A DNA stretch of 64,000 nt from Gymnopus androsaceus JB14 (taxonomy: Eukaryota > Basidiomycota > Agaricomycetes > Agaricales > Omphalotaceae): contig ML769424.1 in assembly GCA_009733575.1 (NCBI GenBank), positions 64,624 to 128,623 on the forward strand. The letters run 5' to 3'. Below, piece by piece: positions 24,200-36,825 of this stretch (positions are counted from its first letter, which is position 1; the number at the start of each line of letters is the position of its first letter). Below the pieces are notes generated by a model. It was not told where the DNA came from. It ran no database searches and saw only the letters and a list, made by a program, of their open reading frames with translations. The translations under genes and the position numbers were made by a program.

Positions 24200-26306
24200 T
24201 CAGGCCAGCCCTCGGGCCAACCACTGGCAACAAAAACATCTGGACATTGGCTGGTCAAGCTCCAACCTGAAATCCTTCACATACTGCCTCAAAAGATCCT
24301 CTTCCTCCTTGATTCGTATATAGTATTCCTCACCGACAATACCAATTGACGATTGCGAGTCGACAGTCCTCGATGAGTCGCTTGGCGAGCTCCTATTCCT
24401 ATGGCGGTGATGACCAGAGTGAGGGGAACATGGTCTTGCAGGAGGAATCGCATCGTCTAGAATGATGAGTGAGGAAATGGGGTACCCATGATTGCTGCGG
24501 GATCTGAGGAGTTTGGTGACCAATAGGGAGTCAAGCGCAGGATCATGCTCAATGCCTAAGGGTAGAGAGCTTTGGACAGAGTACTTCGCACTGGGAACAG
24601 TTAACAACAAGTGGAGGCTCGGGCTCTTCCCCGACCCTACACTTGCACTCTTCTTCAACAGCTAGTAGTAGAAGTCCCTGCTTCCTTCCTCGTGCTCCTA
24701 TCCGCGCCCTTTCTCTTTCTTTCCATTAGCGCCGCCGGTAATAGTGCCATCAAGATATTTCTTGGCATCGGAGTGTCCACAATTCTCAATGACTCCAAGC
24801 TCTTCAGCTTCCCAAAAACCTCGACCCAATTCTCCGTAGTGAACCTATCTCCCACAGGAACACTGTCTTGGACCGACCAATCCCTCAGCACGAGCTCTAC
24901 AACGTTAAAAATTGGCCACCCCGGAAGAGTGGCCAGCAGCTTTGAGGCTTGGAATTGGCCGTGATGGTATAGTGCGTTAGAGGAGCCCACTATTGCTGTA
25001 TATGGATTGTAGAATGTAAACGACTCTTCCGGCCGACCACCGAAGGAAAAGTTTGAAAGATACCATTTGGTGATTCCCTGAATATTGTCTAGATTGGTTA
25101 TATCCACGGGAAGGGACAGAAGCGGCGTCCGATGCGTATCTGGGTCCCAGATTTGCGGGTCCCAGTGTTCTGAGCAATAGATATACACATTCGCCTTGTG
25201 TGGGAGCGAAATGTATGAGAGGAACCGAGATACGGCAGACATCGGCCAGTCACCCAATGTCACTTGACGCATGTTGGGGAAGCGCACGATGCGATCTACA
25301 GCAGGAAGGATGTCCGAATTCAAAGGAAGGGTTGGACCTGCGCGTACAACAGCCAATTTCTGCAGTCGAGGTGAGTTTTCCAGAAAATCAAGAAATGCGA
25401 GTGTTGTGGGGCGACTGAAGAAAACTTGATTCAAGAGGTAAAGGGAGCTAAGATTGTGAAAATAGTTCGTCGGCCACGAAGTAAAATGCTCCAGTGCAAC
25501 CTCCCTAAGAAGCGGCATTTCCCCAGCAAATATTGGAGGTAAGAAGCCCCCGTTGACTTGTCCACCGCGTGTTAGGATCGACAAGCCAACTAGGGACGGC
25601 GCAGGGTCCACCAACAAATTATATATCGGTGAAGGGAAATACCAGGAATCAGCACAAAGATGAAACTCTTTAAACCGCGAAGTATGCTTCAGCAGTGTTT
25701 CGACAGCATCCCACTGTATGTTGGCGCTATTTACGCCAATATACACCGTCAACGGAGTACCTGCTGATCGATCCAAGTAATACCGACTAATGCTACTGCC
25801 GCCATCTCTGACTACAGTATCGTCAACTGTCGACCACATCGGCGGCGCACGCGCAATTATTCCGCGCCATCGACGACATACGTGTAGGAGAGAACACCAC
25901 TCCCGTCCATAGTCTCTATACATAGTGAGATCTGGTAAAAAACTTCTCGTAGCGCGTTCTTGGACACTTTCCAAAATGTTACCAAGTAGCTCGGCCGGTA
26001 ATTGATTGATTTTCTGACATGCATTCCGGAATCCTCGTACTGCGGAGGCTGCAATGTGAAGCTTTCGATCTAGACGATCAAGCTTTGAGAGAGTAAGCAA
26101 TGGAGTGGGAGAACAGATGACGGCTAGAGTAGTACCTCTGATTCTGGCAATTCAGACAGCCTGATAACGCTCTGGATAAATAAATTCGCAATAAAGGATA
26201 TGGAAGCTTACTGGTCATTAGCGTACTTGCACTTGTACAAAACGGCATCGATGAGCTGCTGGATGCTTAGATTGACACCAGAGGGAGGAGATGGCAGCGA
26301 AGGCAT
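24200..26306 (-). CDS. F-box protein with leucine-rich-like body
   Basis: Putative substrate adaptor of an SCF ubiquitin ligase. Exon 1 (26306 to about 26215) gives MPSLPSPPSGVNLSIQQLI and is joined across an intron ending at about 26140 to LTLSKLDRLDRKLHIAASAV. Then come the F-box, INQLPAELLGNILESVQ, and the WCSLLHVCRRWRGIIARAP element typical of Agaricomycete F-box proteins, followed by about 350 residues of degenerate leucine-rich repeats. The main frame stops at 24655 (ends TSTTSC). A neighbouring frame then continues with DPALDSLLVTKLLRSRSN and HGYPISSLIILDD, the usual C-terminus of such proteins, to 24200. I include this tail on the assumption of a one-base shift near 24655. It is divergent from the RING gene at 26715. 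Confidence 0.72.
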
Positions 26307-26714
26307 AGGATCGAGAACACGAATGTATTGGATTAAAAGAGGTCTGCAGACCTGTGTCACTCTTGAATGATGGAAATATTCGAGCGCTGCCAGCGCCAAA
26401 ATTTGAATACGCAATGAACAGCAAGTTTGAAGTGGTATTAAGACAACTGCAAGGGAGCGCCCATGATATTTACCTGAGGCTACATCTCAGTCAGGGTCCT
26501 GGGAGCAACTTGAAGAAGACACCATACAGAGAGCTGGGAGAAAGTCAGTCGGAGTGCATAAGGGAAAAGCTGTAGATTCTAGAAAGCTGTAAAATAACGG
26601 CAGGGCGCTTGAGCCTTGAGGTCACGAAAATTAGCGCATGGCAATCATCTCGTGACAGGACAAAGCGTGTCTCCGTGAGTCAACTCTCTTTCAACAAACT
26701 TGCTTTTCACTACT
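26307..26714. promoter_or_regulatory. Divergent intergenic region between F-box and RING genes
   Basis: About 408 bp separates the two start codons. No clear TATA box was found on either side. Both genes encode putative ubiquitin-ligase components, so a shared promoter is plausible but unproved. A long plus-strand frame beginning at 26609 overlaps the RING exons in another frame before merging with the coiled-coil frame; its N-terminal part is not supported. Confidence 0.3.
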
Positions 26715-27573
26715 ATGGCGACCTGCTCCATATGTCTTTCAGATCTCCAAGATCCTGTTTGCACTCCCTGTGGTCAGTAAGATCAACGCATTTTTCGTCG
26801 ATTCAACCGCTCATTATATTAAAGGGCACATCTATTGCTCGCAGTGCTTATCATTCCACATTCTGGCGGCCAGGGTTGGTGAACGCGATACTGTTAAATG
26901 CCCCACCTGTCGCGTACCTTTTCCAATCGGTGCGAGTTTATTTTACAAAATCGAAACAAAACTCAACTAATTTGCGTTCTTTTTCCCAGTCACTCCAGAG
27001 GTCATATTTTGTTATTTCATTCAACCGTCCAAAGAAAACTCAATCCTTCTACCAGCTAACTACACTACCAAAACACGTCCAGCGTTTTATCACGCCGAGT
27101 GTAAGACGCGTTTACATCGATACAACGCATTCTCAGGCGCTACAGAGACAGCTTACAAGAGCCAAAAGTCAAATAAGAGAACTCGTAAAAGAGTCGCAGG
27201 ATCTTCAGGCGTCGAATCTCTCGAAGAAACGCAAACTTGAAGAGGTGGACGGCGTGGTGAATCGGTTAGCAAAGAGCCACTGCCAGTTATTGGAACAGTA
27301 TTCTTTGAAGAAATCCAAACTCCAAGAAGCCGGAGATGTGACGCAGGAGTGGAAAGAAAGATATAATGATCTGCTGGAAGCAAACGTCGCAAAGAAACGC
27401 GAGCTCGCTCGGGCCAATTCGGAAGCAGCAGAATGGAAAAGGAAGTACGAGGCTCTTTTTAAACTACCTGTGAAACTCGCAAAGTGAGTATTATGGCTGA
27501 ATTTTCTTTGAGTACTCAAGCTGATTGTGTCAGGTCCAGATCTATTCACCATCAGGCAAAGGCCAGACAATAG
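26715..27573 (+). CDS. RING-finger / coiled-coil protein
   Basis: Putative E3 ubiquitin ligase. The RING finger is made by joining two exons: MATCSICLSDLQDPVCTPCG and HIYCSQCLSF, ending KCPTCRVPFPI, giving a C3HC4 set with all eight ligands. A third intron (about 26940-27000) and a fourth (27003-27059) lead through VTPE to LTTLPKHVQRFITPSVRRVY. A coiled coil rich in Lys, Arg, Glu and Leu (27120-27480) follows. The last intron (27487-27534) leads to SRSIHHQAKARQ and a stop at 27573. RING plus ITPSVRRVYID plus coiled coil is a common basidiomycete architecture; targets are unknown. Confidence 0.8.
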
Positions 27574-28578
27574 GTCGACTATGTACTGCCACCGGCTAGT
27601 TCACTTTCTGAATCGAGTTTTAATAGTAACTTGATCCCATCTAGAAACACGGCGGCGCGACGAAGAGCTGCAAATCGAGGATGTTCCCCGCTTATCATTA
27701 CAATTTATTATCTACACGTTTCAAGGTTCTCTATTTCTTACATCGATTTGTCTCGTATAATTTCATGTTTATTTCCCGTACAACTCCCATATACAACTAT
27801 TCCCGATTGTTTTTCTAGACCGTTGCCATCGAGGAGATATCTGTCTACGTTCACGAAGCGTTCTGAAGTATGAGGAAGGATTATCATTGCCTCCTGGTGC
27901 CGCGATTTTTTTTGTATCTATTTACTTGCGAGTCTGCGTTTCCAGCCACCAATGGCCTACCCGCGGTCTTGGGTGTCGCTCTGAGAGCTATTTCATTTAC
28001 GCCTTTATCTCGACCTTCGTCGGGGCTCTGTTCTTCTTCTCGAGTATTCTTGGCCATTATTCTACGTTCAACACTAAATATTGTGGCCTTCGAGACATGA
28101 AAGAATATCATGCTCGCACCAACTTTTCTGCTGTACTCTCTGTCATTCTTCGTCGATTGGGAAAAACTCTGGCAACGTTGAATGCTACGTGGATTTTGAC
28201 GACATGCACATTCCAATCCAGCTCGTTTTTCAACCGGTGCTGGCGTGAGGGTAGATGACATTTGTAATGTTATTGATCCTCCTGGGTCCGAATGGTAGTC
28301 GGGAGTAGTCCTAGTCTTAATGTAAAAGTACGCCCTCGAAGCCTTCACAACGTAAGGTATGCGCTACTCATTAATAGCCCTCATATAATAGCAAGTAGTA
28401 CTGATCAAAAGCGATGCCATGCAATGCGATTGCTTGAACATCAGGTACTAATACTAGCTTGTATTGTGCGGTCAAAGCGTATCTTAGCACTCAGGCATAG
28501 TTGTATTCATTCGGTTTCTCCGAACCTCTTATACAATAATACATGATCCATATACGTACACAACACAAATAGTTTATC
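27574..28578. other. Convergent intergenic stretch without a recognisable gene
   Basis: About 1 kb between the 3' ends of the RING/coiled-coil gene and the Asi-like gene. Open frames at 27870-28348 on both strands show no known motif. Probably 3' UTR plus spacer. Confidence 0.35.
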
Positions 28579-31353
28579 TCACGGAATATAAATCCTTGAA
28601 TATCCTTCCACCCTACACACGGATAAGATAGTTAGCGATGAACGAGTAAACAAAGTTAGTACTCACCCTCTCCTACAACACGGACACCTATGCTTCGAAG
28701 CCGAAGATCGTGCAGCGAGACTTTCTCTGCAAGAGTCGCACATGGCAAGACACCTTAAAAAGTTGGAATTCAAATCAGTAATTGGAAGGGAAGAAAGGTC
28801 GAGAAATACCCACCGACAAGGCCAGCATATGATCACCCGTGCGTCTGTTGTACATATCACACAGTTCCTTCTTGCATCGTCGATTTCATTACCTCCAGCA
28901 GCGCTCCCACTGCCACTCCCTCGTACAGCCAAAACATCAAAGTCGTCGCCATCTGAAGAGTCTTCAAGTAGCAGGGTCTGATTCTGATTCTGACTCAAAG
29001 AATCATATCGTCTCCTTGTAAGTGGACTTGCTCCGGTGTAGGACATGTGAGCGAGCATGGTCGATGTAGCACTTGCTCCCGGGGTAGATTCGCGGTTGGC
29101 CAGGTCCGAGTAAAGACGCACTGCTTCCAGCTCCTGAACATCAGCATCATCGTCGTCCTCGTCGATTCCGTCTTCTTCTCCCTGGGTCTCCGATGAATCA
29201 AACTCGTCATCTTCATCGTCAGTGACATGCTCTCCCCGTAAAAACCTCCGATATAGCTCTTCCTCTTCAGCTTCTTTGCGACGATCCTCATATTCATCGT
29301 CTTTGTTGTTATCCTGTCTGTCATCTTCCTGATCCGGTACGCCTCGTCGGTAGGAGCCTTGAAATAACTTCCGTCTTCCTCTCAACACTTCCCATCCCAC
29401 TTTTATCGCACCGAGCGTCACGCCCCACGAGATCTGCACAAACCTCTTCAGCTCAGCGAACCACTGCGCATTGAGCGTGAAGACTCCGTTCATACCCCAC
29501 TGCCCTCTTCTTCCTCCAGAGGAATTAGAAGGATCGGTGCCAAGGTCCACGTCCCGCACTTCATTGTTCCATCCCTTCAACATCTTCGTTTTAGTCTTTC
29601 CTTTGCCGTTCGCGCTCGTTCTTGTCTTCCCATTGGTAACAATTCCAGGAGACACCCCAAGAACACCTGTACGCGTTAAACGAATACTTCCGTATTTGCG
29701 GGACGTATCATCACGTCTAGAACGGGAGGAAGCGACAACGCCTCCCACCTCATTGCCCCAACCCCTTAATCCAGTGGCTTCGAGGCTGGCTGTTCCCACT
29801 CGCAAAAGAACAACACCAAAATCCTCATCCCATGGAATCATCTCTGTCCAGCTTTCGTTTGAAGTGCTGCTACTAATTCCCAGTCCGAGAAGGGGTTTGT
29901 TTACCCTTCCCGTGAGTAAGAACTGTGTAATGACATTGAGGAAGACGGTGAGGAAGATTGTGCATAGGAGCAAGGTTTCGAACATGTTTGGGATGTAATT
30001 TAGCATGGGATAGCCGTGCGGAGCGTGACGTGGCGTGTACGTGTATCCTCGGAGTAAGGACGATGTTATGGGATATGAAGATGAGGTATTGGCGGGCGAC
30101 GAAGTCGACGGTGAACTTGAGACGTTCATCATAAACCGGAATAGCGCCATATGAAAATGCGTCAACGAAAGTGCCGATGCCAACGCGGTTGGCAACAGTC
30201 GATGCCTGGACCATCTCTTGCGTACGGAGAGAATATGGAATATGGTCAGTTGGAGTAGAGGAATGGAAAGAATGATGAGGGCATCGCTTTCTGGCCTTGA
30301 GGGCAATAGCTCACTCTTTTCCGAGTCTTTGTGAGGTTTGTAGGCATGCGTGAGCGGCGAGGAATATATATGTAAAAGGAACGCGTAGCCGACCTAAGTG
30401 AGCACATATCAGTACTTGAATGAATATAACTAAAAGGTACTAAGCTCACCAAATTGAACGGACTTGTACTCGTCTGCATACTATGCTCCGCGAATGCAAA
30501 AAATCCATGACCGTTTCCATCCAAGCTTTTGACAAAGCCTTCGACACAGAAAGCAGCACATATCGCACAGAATGTATGCCAGCAGACGTCTTCCATCTTC
30601 AATCGAAAAGTCAGTTCGTTCAGGGGAACTGAGCATGAATTGAACGCCCACCTGCCAAGAGGCAGCCCAGGTCCCTAGTCGGTAGGCAATATTCGACAAA
30701 CTGAAATTAGCGGAGGTAGACTCCGTCTCTCCTGCAGATTGCGTCCAAGGGAAGAGATCAGAAGTCTGCAATATTAGGATTCCCCAAAGAATCAAGATGC
30801 GAAGCATGAAGTAGATCGTAGGCAGGTGAATTGCGAGACGAGTTGAAGTGCGGTTGATATTTATCGGGAAGAAACGATTGAGGATAGAGTTCCTGTTACG
30901 GCGTTGATTAGTCTGGGGATAAAGTCGAAAGGTAAATGTGGTTGGAACAAAGATGTTGTCTATTCGATGCATCAGGACGCCCTGAAGTTTAGAATCTTAG
31001 TAAGGGAGCAGCGGTACCGCTTCCATACGCACCATGATAAGCAGGCCCCACACATAACCACTTGAGAAGAATCCCCAAGGACCAGGAAATAATGCCGGTG
31101 CCGCTGCTACTGACTTTGCAGTCGCAGTTGCGGTTGCTGCTGCTACTCCCGACATTGTTGACTGATCGACCCATGTCGTAGTCGGGTCAATTTCAAAGCT
31201 TGTACCAGCTGAAGTGTCTCCTTTTTGAATCATGCGAGCTAGAAATCGAGAAGGATAGGTGAATATCGAGCTGAGATTAAATGAAATATTGTATGATGAG
31301 CCCAGTCCGGAATTCAGCAGCGCATTCGCCCCGGGCGCAATTTCGTGAGCCAT
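28579..31353 (-). CDS. Asi1/Asi3-like multi-pass membrane RING protein
   Basis: The C-terminal RING reads CVICTTDARVIICWPCR, then after an intron CLAMCDSCRESLAAR and HRCPCCRRG. After a last intron the protein ends VEGYSRIYIP at 28579. This tail strongly resembles yeast Asi1/Asi3, RING subunits of the inner nuclear membrane Asi ubiquitin ligase. The N-terminus (MAHEIAPGANALLNSGLG) is followed by several hydrophobic segments, for example GYVWGLLIMV, IYFMLRILILWGILIL and ALIILSIPLLQLTIFHIL. An acidic disordered region of D/E runs precedes the RING (29000-29330). At least five introns are visible. Asi-type function is inferred from the RING tail and membrane topology. Confidence 0.8.
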
Positions 31354-31539
31354 TTGGCCTGATTCTCTAGCTTAGATTGAAAGGTGTACAGTGAGAGATG
31401 AGAACAAAATGACGATGATGGGAGTAAGGGGAAGAGCTGGCGCCTGTTTTGACTTGAGCGCTTGCTGGCTTCAGGTACATATTTATGTACATATAGCCGC
31501 GAAAGATTTCTGAAGCCGGATTAAGCATCTCAGCAAGCT

Positions 31540-32822
31540 CAAAAGCTCAAACGTCACAAACGCCACATGTTTCACGCAGAACGCGCAAAAGGAACAATCG
31601 ATTGTGAAAAGATGAATACAAATACAGTAAGAAAAGGGTATATGGGACTAGGTTCATGGTATTCGCCGACATGCAACTTGTAATCTGAAAAAGAGGTAAC
31701 GAGTCGGAATCAGATTTGTTCAGAGCATGAAGCCGGGAAAGCAACTTACTTCGTCTGCATGAAGGCATCAATTAGTAATGCATCTCCGGGACCTCAAGTC
31801 TCTGCAAGCGTCCCCGCGGGGGAGTCGGCTTGGGTAAAAGGTTGTGAGGTTGTGAGAGATGTTGCTCTTGCCCCTTGTGTGATCAAGCTCGACACACACA
31901 CACATCACCCCTCAAAATCTGCTCAAAATTTGAGGACGAGCTTCTTGGAAGCCTTGCGCGCGAATCGCGCGACTTTGGTGAAAGAGTTGCGAGCAGAACA
32001 TTTGGATTTAGGGATAATTTGTGACGACATTTTCGACGCAGGGGTGATGACGGAGGTTTGCATCGTCGAAGTTAGACGACGGCAGATGGGTCGTAGGGGT
32101 CGAGCGATGGACTTGGGTCGATGAAGGACAATCGCGTTATGAAACAACGACTCGGAGATACTGGCTCTTCGAGCTTTACGAGTCTCCTTCTTGTCTTCTA
32201 ACGACGATACCGGAGTCTCGTTCACCAAGGTAGAGGTGGTGGACTCGACGGTAGAAATCGAGGTGATGGAATCGCGGCGACTCGAGAGCTTGATGAGCTT
32301 GCGCTCTGGCATCGGTGCCGCAAATGGGAACATCCAGATCACGACGATTGAAGCAAGGCACTGAAAGAAACACATATAAACCAAAGCGTAAGATAAAAGT
32401 CGAGAAGATACTCACAATGATGAAGCCAATGCTGGAGCTGACACTACACCATATCAGCATGAAAGAGCTGAGCACTCGAGACGAAGAAGCAGAGTTGGTT
32501 GTGATGGTAGACATTGTTAAAGAATTGAGGTTCATCGTACAAACTTGAAGGGTTTATATAGGCTACCATGGTTGTCTACGATCACTTAGGGGCTGCAAAG
32601 GGAGGCAGGAGTAGTAGTGAGTCTTATTCGTCTCTATTTGCGCCATAGTCTTGATATCATACGACAGTGTTTGGTATCTAAATGTAGGGTGAGCTCGCCT
32701 CTTATTTACCAGACAAGTCCGAAGGAGGGCCGAGGGTAACGAAGCACAAGAAGAAAGAAGGAAAGAGGCGCGTCAAATTTTGCACAGCCCGTGACGTCGT
32801 TCCCAGACATGTGACGGCGCTT
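31540..32822. repeat. Dispersed duplication, copy 0 (small membrane gene with flanks)
   Basis: This block is closely related to 37130-38427 and 53990-55300. Similarity covers the small minus-strand gene, about 300 bp of its upstream region (ending at gacatgtgacggcg, 32822) and its downstream sequence including the spliced-looking CATGAAGGCATCAATTAG area. Beyond gtgacggcg the other two copies continue together while this one diverges, so it is the older or shorter member. Confidence 0.8.
31923..32514 (-). CDS. Small single-span membrane protein, copy 0
   Basis: Starts MSTITTNSASSSRVLSSFML at 32514, the start shared by all three copies (a Met 7 codons upstream is not shared). An intron with donor after SSSIGFII and acceptor before CLASIVVIWMFPFA splits one hydrophobic region, which together forms one or two membrane passes. 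A Ser/Thr-rich, strongly basic tail follows (SSRRDSITSISTVESTTST, FARKASKKLVLKF). A TATA-like tatataaacc lies about 40 bp upstream (32552-32561). Downstream, 31560-31771 contains another consensus intron in all copies and may be spliced 3' UTR or an extra exon. No known domain. Confidence 0.65.
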
Positions 32823-34083
32823 CTTTGGCGCTACAGTATCAATCCCGCGACGTCTCTCTACAGTCTAAGTTTTTGTCTCTCCGGCCTCAAACTGCCTAGT
32901 CTTTCCAGCCTTTGGAGATGCTATGCATTCTATGCCTACCGCCTACAGCTGAACGTACCCAAGAATCTTCGTCCGCTTTGCAGCAATTTTCCTTTTCGAC
33001 AACTTTCCGAGATCCATTTAACTCTGTTGCCCATGAATCCTGGAAATTCTGCTTTTTGAGAACATAAATCTTGTGGACGGATGGGGCTTATCTCACTCTA
33101 GACACTTTATCCATGCCTCTACACGAACACAAGCTACAAGAGTTTGAAATCAGCAAGAAAGACACATCTGAAGTGCTGAAGCCCGATCACAGTTCCGAAT
33201 CATGGTTGAGGGAGCCTTGACGAGCGAGGTTAGGCGTTGTCAAGCTGTCAAGCATAACCCTGTTGGATTGTGAACGTTAGTGTATTCTTGAAATTCACTT
33301 GCTCTTGTCTCCTGTAATTCACGAAGCTAGTGAACACGCCAGAAATAGACTAATTTAGGTCTTCTGTTCACCAGTCGTCGTGCCCCGGTACCGAAGGCTT
33401 CTAAAGAGGTTGTTGCAGAAGTTTCAGTTCACTCTCCGACGCTAGGTCAACGCTACTAGACACCTACCTTAAGTCGGATCGGAGAATGTGCAGATTGGAG
33501 GAATCCTCAGCGCTCAGCTCCAATGGTGGCATACAATACTGACAGTGATGACATGCACCAGGATTCCAGAACTAATACAACGCCTCAAAGCCGGACGCAA
33601 AGCTCTTTGACGTGCTAATTAAATAACAGCGGTCTCTCAACTCATAGCTCGAATCAGCGATGTATCCTCGAATTCAGAGTGATAAATGCCCTCTAAGAGG
33701 ATCGGTATAATAGCTGTTTTTCCTAAACTCGCTCTATCGAAGGTGTCGCCTTCTTGTGGCAGCAGATGCAGTTTCGACATGACGTACGGTCGTTTCGAGC
33801 ACTCTACAAAGATGTTTACGAGAATGATAATCTTACACAGCCGATTAAACCCCTTTCCCTCCGAACGCTACTCACGAATGGATGTCGGGCGATACCCCAG
33901 ACACTGTTCAATCACGGATATCCGGGCCAAAAGTAACTATTCAACGCCACTCACATCTAAATCCTGCTCTTCATGAATTGTCCTTGGTCCCCATGATAAG
34001 GTACCTCGATTCAAAGGACTATAAAAGCTAGATCCTTTTGCTAGAAATCATCTCTCGATTGAATCCCTGCCCCACAACCCATC
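32515..34083. other. Divergent spacer between small membrane gene and P450
   Basis: The first about 310 bp (to 32822) is the duplicated upstream region of the small membrane gene. The remaining 1.26 kb holds no recognisable gene; frames at 32811-33059 and 33686-33976 carry no motif. The P450 promoter lies at the right end. Confidence 0.4.
34020..34027 (+). promoter_or_regulatory. TATA box of the P450 gene
   Basis: tataaaag lies 57-64 bp before the start codon at 34084, a usual spacing in fungi. Confidence 0.5.
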
Positions 34084-36825
34084 ATGGAGATTTCATTAAA
34101 CTGGCCACTAGTGGCTGCTGCAGTTCTAATCCTCGTCCTGTTGCGTAGATTTTCGCACAAGAAGTCGGGTTTGGATAATCTTCCTGGCCCTGTATCTGCG
34201 TCATGGCTCACAGGTAATGCAGGTGCTTTCTAAATCTACCGTTCTAATACAAATATCTTCTTAACAGGTAACTTTCAACAATTATTCGATCCGAAAGCTT
34301 GGAAGTTCCACGAGTCCATCGCCAAAACATGTAGGAATCACCGTCACTTATATACCGAGCGTTCACAATATAGCATTCTTAGATGGCTCTACAGTGCGTA
34401 TTCATGGACCAATTTAGCGTAAGAATCTTTCTCCTAGAATTAAAATCGAAACTCACCTTAATTAGACCCGCTGGGCTATACATATTCGATCCCAAAGCAA
34501 TGCACACTGTACTCATCAAGGTAGGTTCGTTTTAAAATGTCCCCTGAATTGATTGCTTCTCCCTCTCCGAAGAATCAGGACGCGTTTGGGAAAATCGAAG
34601 GCCTCCAAGCGTAGGGGCGTTGCGAACAATACTGGAGCTAAATCTGATGCCGTTTTAGGATGGACCAGTTAATATTTGGAAACGGGCTGCTGGGAACGCA
34701 TGGTTCGTCGGAAAGCTTGGTCGCGATCCAAATCAAAGTCATTGACCTTGTTACAGGACGCCATCATCGTAAGCAGCGAAAAATGCTCAGCCCTGTCTTC
34801 TCTGCCGCCCACATGCGGGACATGAGTATGCAGAACAGCCAGATCTCAAACCATACCAGCTCTAACGGTTTATTTACAGTTCCGACGTTCTTTGAGGTTT
34901 CTTCCAAGGTGATACATGCGTTGAGCTGTGAAAGTTGACCTTGCTTATTTGCCTTTAATGAATGCCTAGCTGGAAAAAGCACTCAAGAATCGATTGCAAA
35001 GTTGTCCTCAGATCCAAGACGTATGGATGCCCTCTTGCATCTAGTAACTGTATCGAGCTTAGAAAATAATCTTAGATCGACATTCTTTCTTGGATGAGCC
35101 GCACTGCTTTGGAGTTGATTGGGGAGGCAGGCCTAGGATACTCGTTTGATCCTCTCACAAACGACGAGTCTGCTCACCCATATAGTAGGATAATGAAAGA
35201 GTTGTTGTACGTGTTCGAGATTCTGCTCCCATTTCGACGCTGATGATATTCTAGTCCAACGGTTTTGCGCATGCAATTTTGGATCATGAATGTGCTTCCG
35301 TTTGTTTCAAGAATTGGCTCTGCAAGCTTTCGTCGTTTCATGCTAGATCTGTTACCTTGGAAAGATGCCCACCATCTTCGTGATATGACCGATTATATAT
35401 ACAATATCGCAGGCGAAATTTTTGAGGCCAAAAAGCTTGCACTGGAGAAAGGTGATGAGGTGATTGCCCAGCAGGTTGGAAGGGGGAAGGACCTAATCAG
35501 CATTCTCAGTGAGATTTTCTTTCAATTATTTAATCTCCTCTCATTTTTCTAGTGAGAGAGAATATGAAGGCTTCGGGGGAGGATCGATTGGATGACGACG
35601 AAGTTCTCTCTCAGGTATGCAGCTATTCTTCAGATTTGCGAAGCGACGATCCTCATAAGTCTTTCTTCAGATGAGGTGAGCCGCTCATTAATTGTGTGGA
35701 GGACGCAGTATTAAAAGATTATTACTAGCACTCTAACTTTCGCGGCAATGGACACGACCTCGGTAAATACAACCTTATTGATCCGAATTCACATTGATTT
35801 TTTTTAGAGTGCTATGGCGCGCTTGCTTCATCTGCTTTCTAAACATCCCGAAGTGCAAGAAAAACTTCGGCTAGAACTCAATGAAGCAAAGCATCAGAAA
35901 CAGGGTCACGATTTCTCTTATGATGAGCTGACAACTTTGCCTTATCTCGACGCCGTCTGCCGCGAGACTCTCCGTCTGCAAGTGCTGTCCGGAAAACTTC
36001 ATTGAATTTTACCACTGATGATATCCAAAGGTACCCCCCAGCTCCGATTGTGTCCCGCATGTAAGTCTGCGCATTGTTATCATTTCCCGATGCTATCTCG
36101 AAAAGAATCCTTACCTAACTGCCACAGTGCGATTCAGGATGTTGTGATTCCTCTCTCGAAACCAATCGCTGGTCTGGACGGTACAGAGATGTATGAGATA
36201 GCCGTTCCCAGCGGTACACTCATCGTCCTGTCCATTTTCAATGCAAATAGAAATCTTGATTTGTGGGGAAAAGGTAAGTACATTACATTTCTTTCCGGAA
36301 TGATTAGGCCAACGGTGTGACCTCCCAGACGCGGATGAATGGAAACCGGACAGATGGCTTTCGCCGTTGCCAGAGGCTCTCGCTGAAGCGCGGATTCCTG
36401 GAATCTATTCCCACTTGTACGTTCTCCGTTTAGTCTCAGCTGTATTCTTCGCTAATATCTGGTAGGATGACCTTTCTAGGCGGTGGGCACTCCTGCATGT
36501 ATGTACTCAATATGCACTTCTACAATAATAACTGAATTTGACGGTCATAGTGGGTTCAAATTTTCGCAGCTGGAGATGAGTAGGTCCATAATTTTTTCAT
36601 TTCGATATTAGTTTGCTCACAACGCACACAGAAGTCATCATATCAGTTCTGGTGGAGAACTTTCAATTCTCTCCTTCGTCTAAAGATTCAGAAATCATTT
36701 GGCAAATGACCCCCATCACGGCACCTATCGTTGGAAGAGACAACCATGCGCAATTACCCATTGGCATCAGTCTTGCTATCGATAAAGGTATGTTCACCAC
36801 AAGCGAATCATATGAATACGACTAA
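34084..36825 (+). CDS. Cytochrome P450 monooxygenase (full-length copy)
   Basis: ER-anchored haem monooxygenase. The N-terminus MEISLNWPLVAAAVLILVLL is a membrane anchor, followed by the proline-rich hinge LPGPVSASWLTG. Later landmarks: GRHHRKQRKMLSPVFSAAHM (C-helix), FAAMDTTS (I-helix, oxygen activation), the K-helix ETLRL (ExxR) and the haem loop FLGGGHSCIGFKFSQLEM with the axial Cys. It is split by about a dozen introns, several very close together. The full set of landmarks and clean splices suggest a functional gene. The C-terminus GMFTTSESYEYD ends at 36825. The substrate cannot be read from the sequence; neighbouring desaturases make a lipid-derived substrate conceivable. Confidence 0.85.

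Noticed and set aside
26609..27487. 292-codon continuous frame as the start of the RING/coiled-coil protein
   Set aside because: Splicing from the Met at 26715 builds a complete C3HC4 RING that joins the coiled-coil frame in phase; the continuous frame lacks the RING and runs through introns.
31080..31160. GCT/GCA-rich stretch as a microsatellite
   Set aside because: It encodes an Ala/Thr-rich segment within the first exon of the Asi-like gene.
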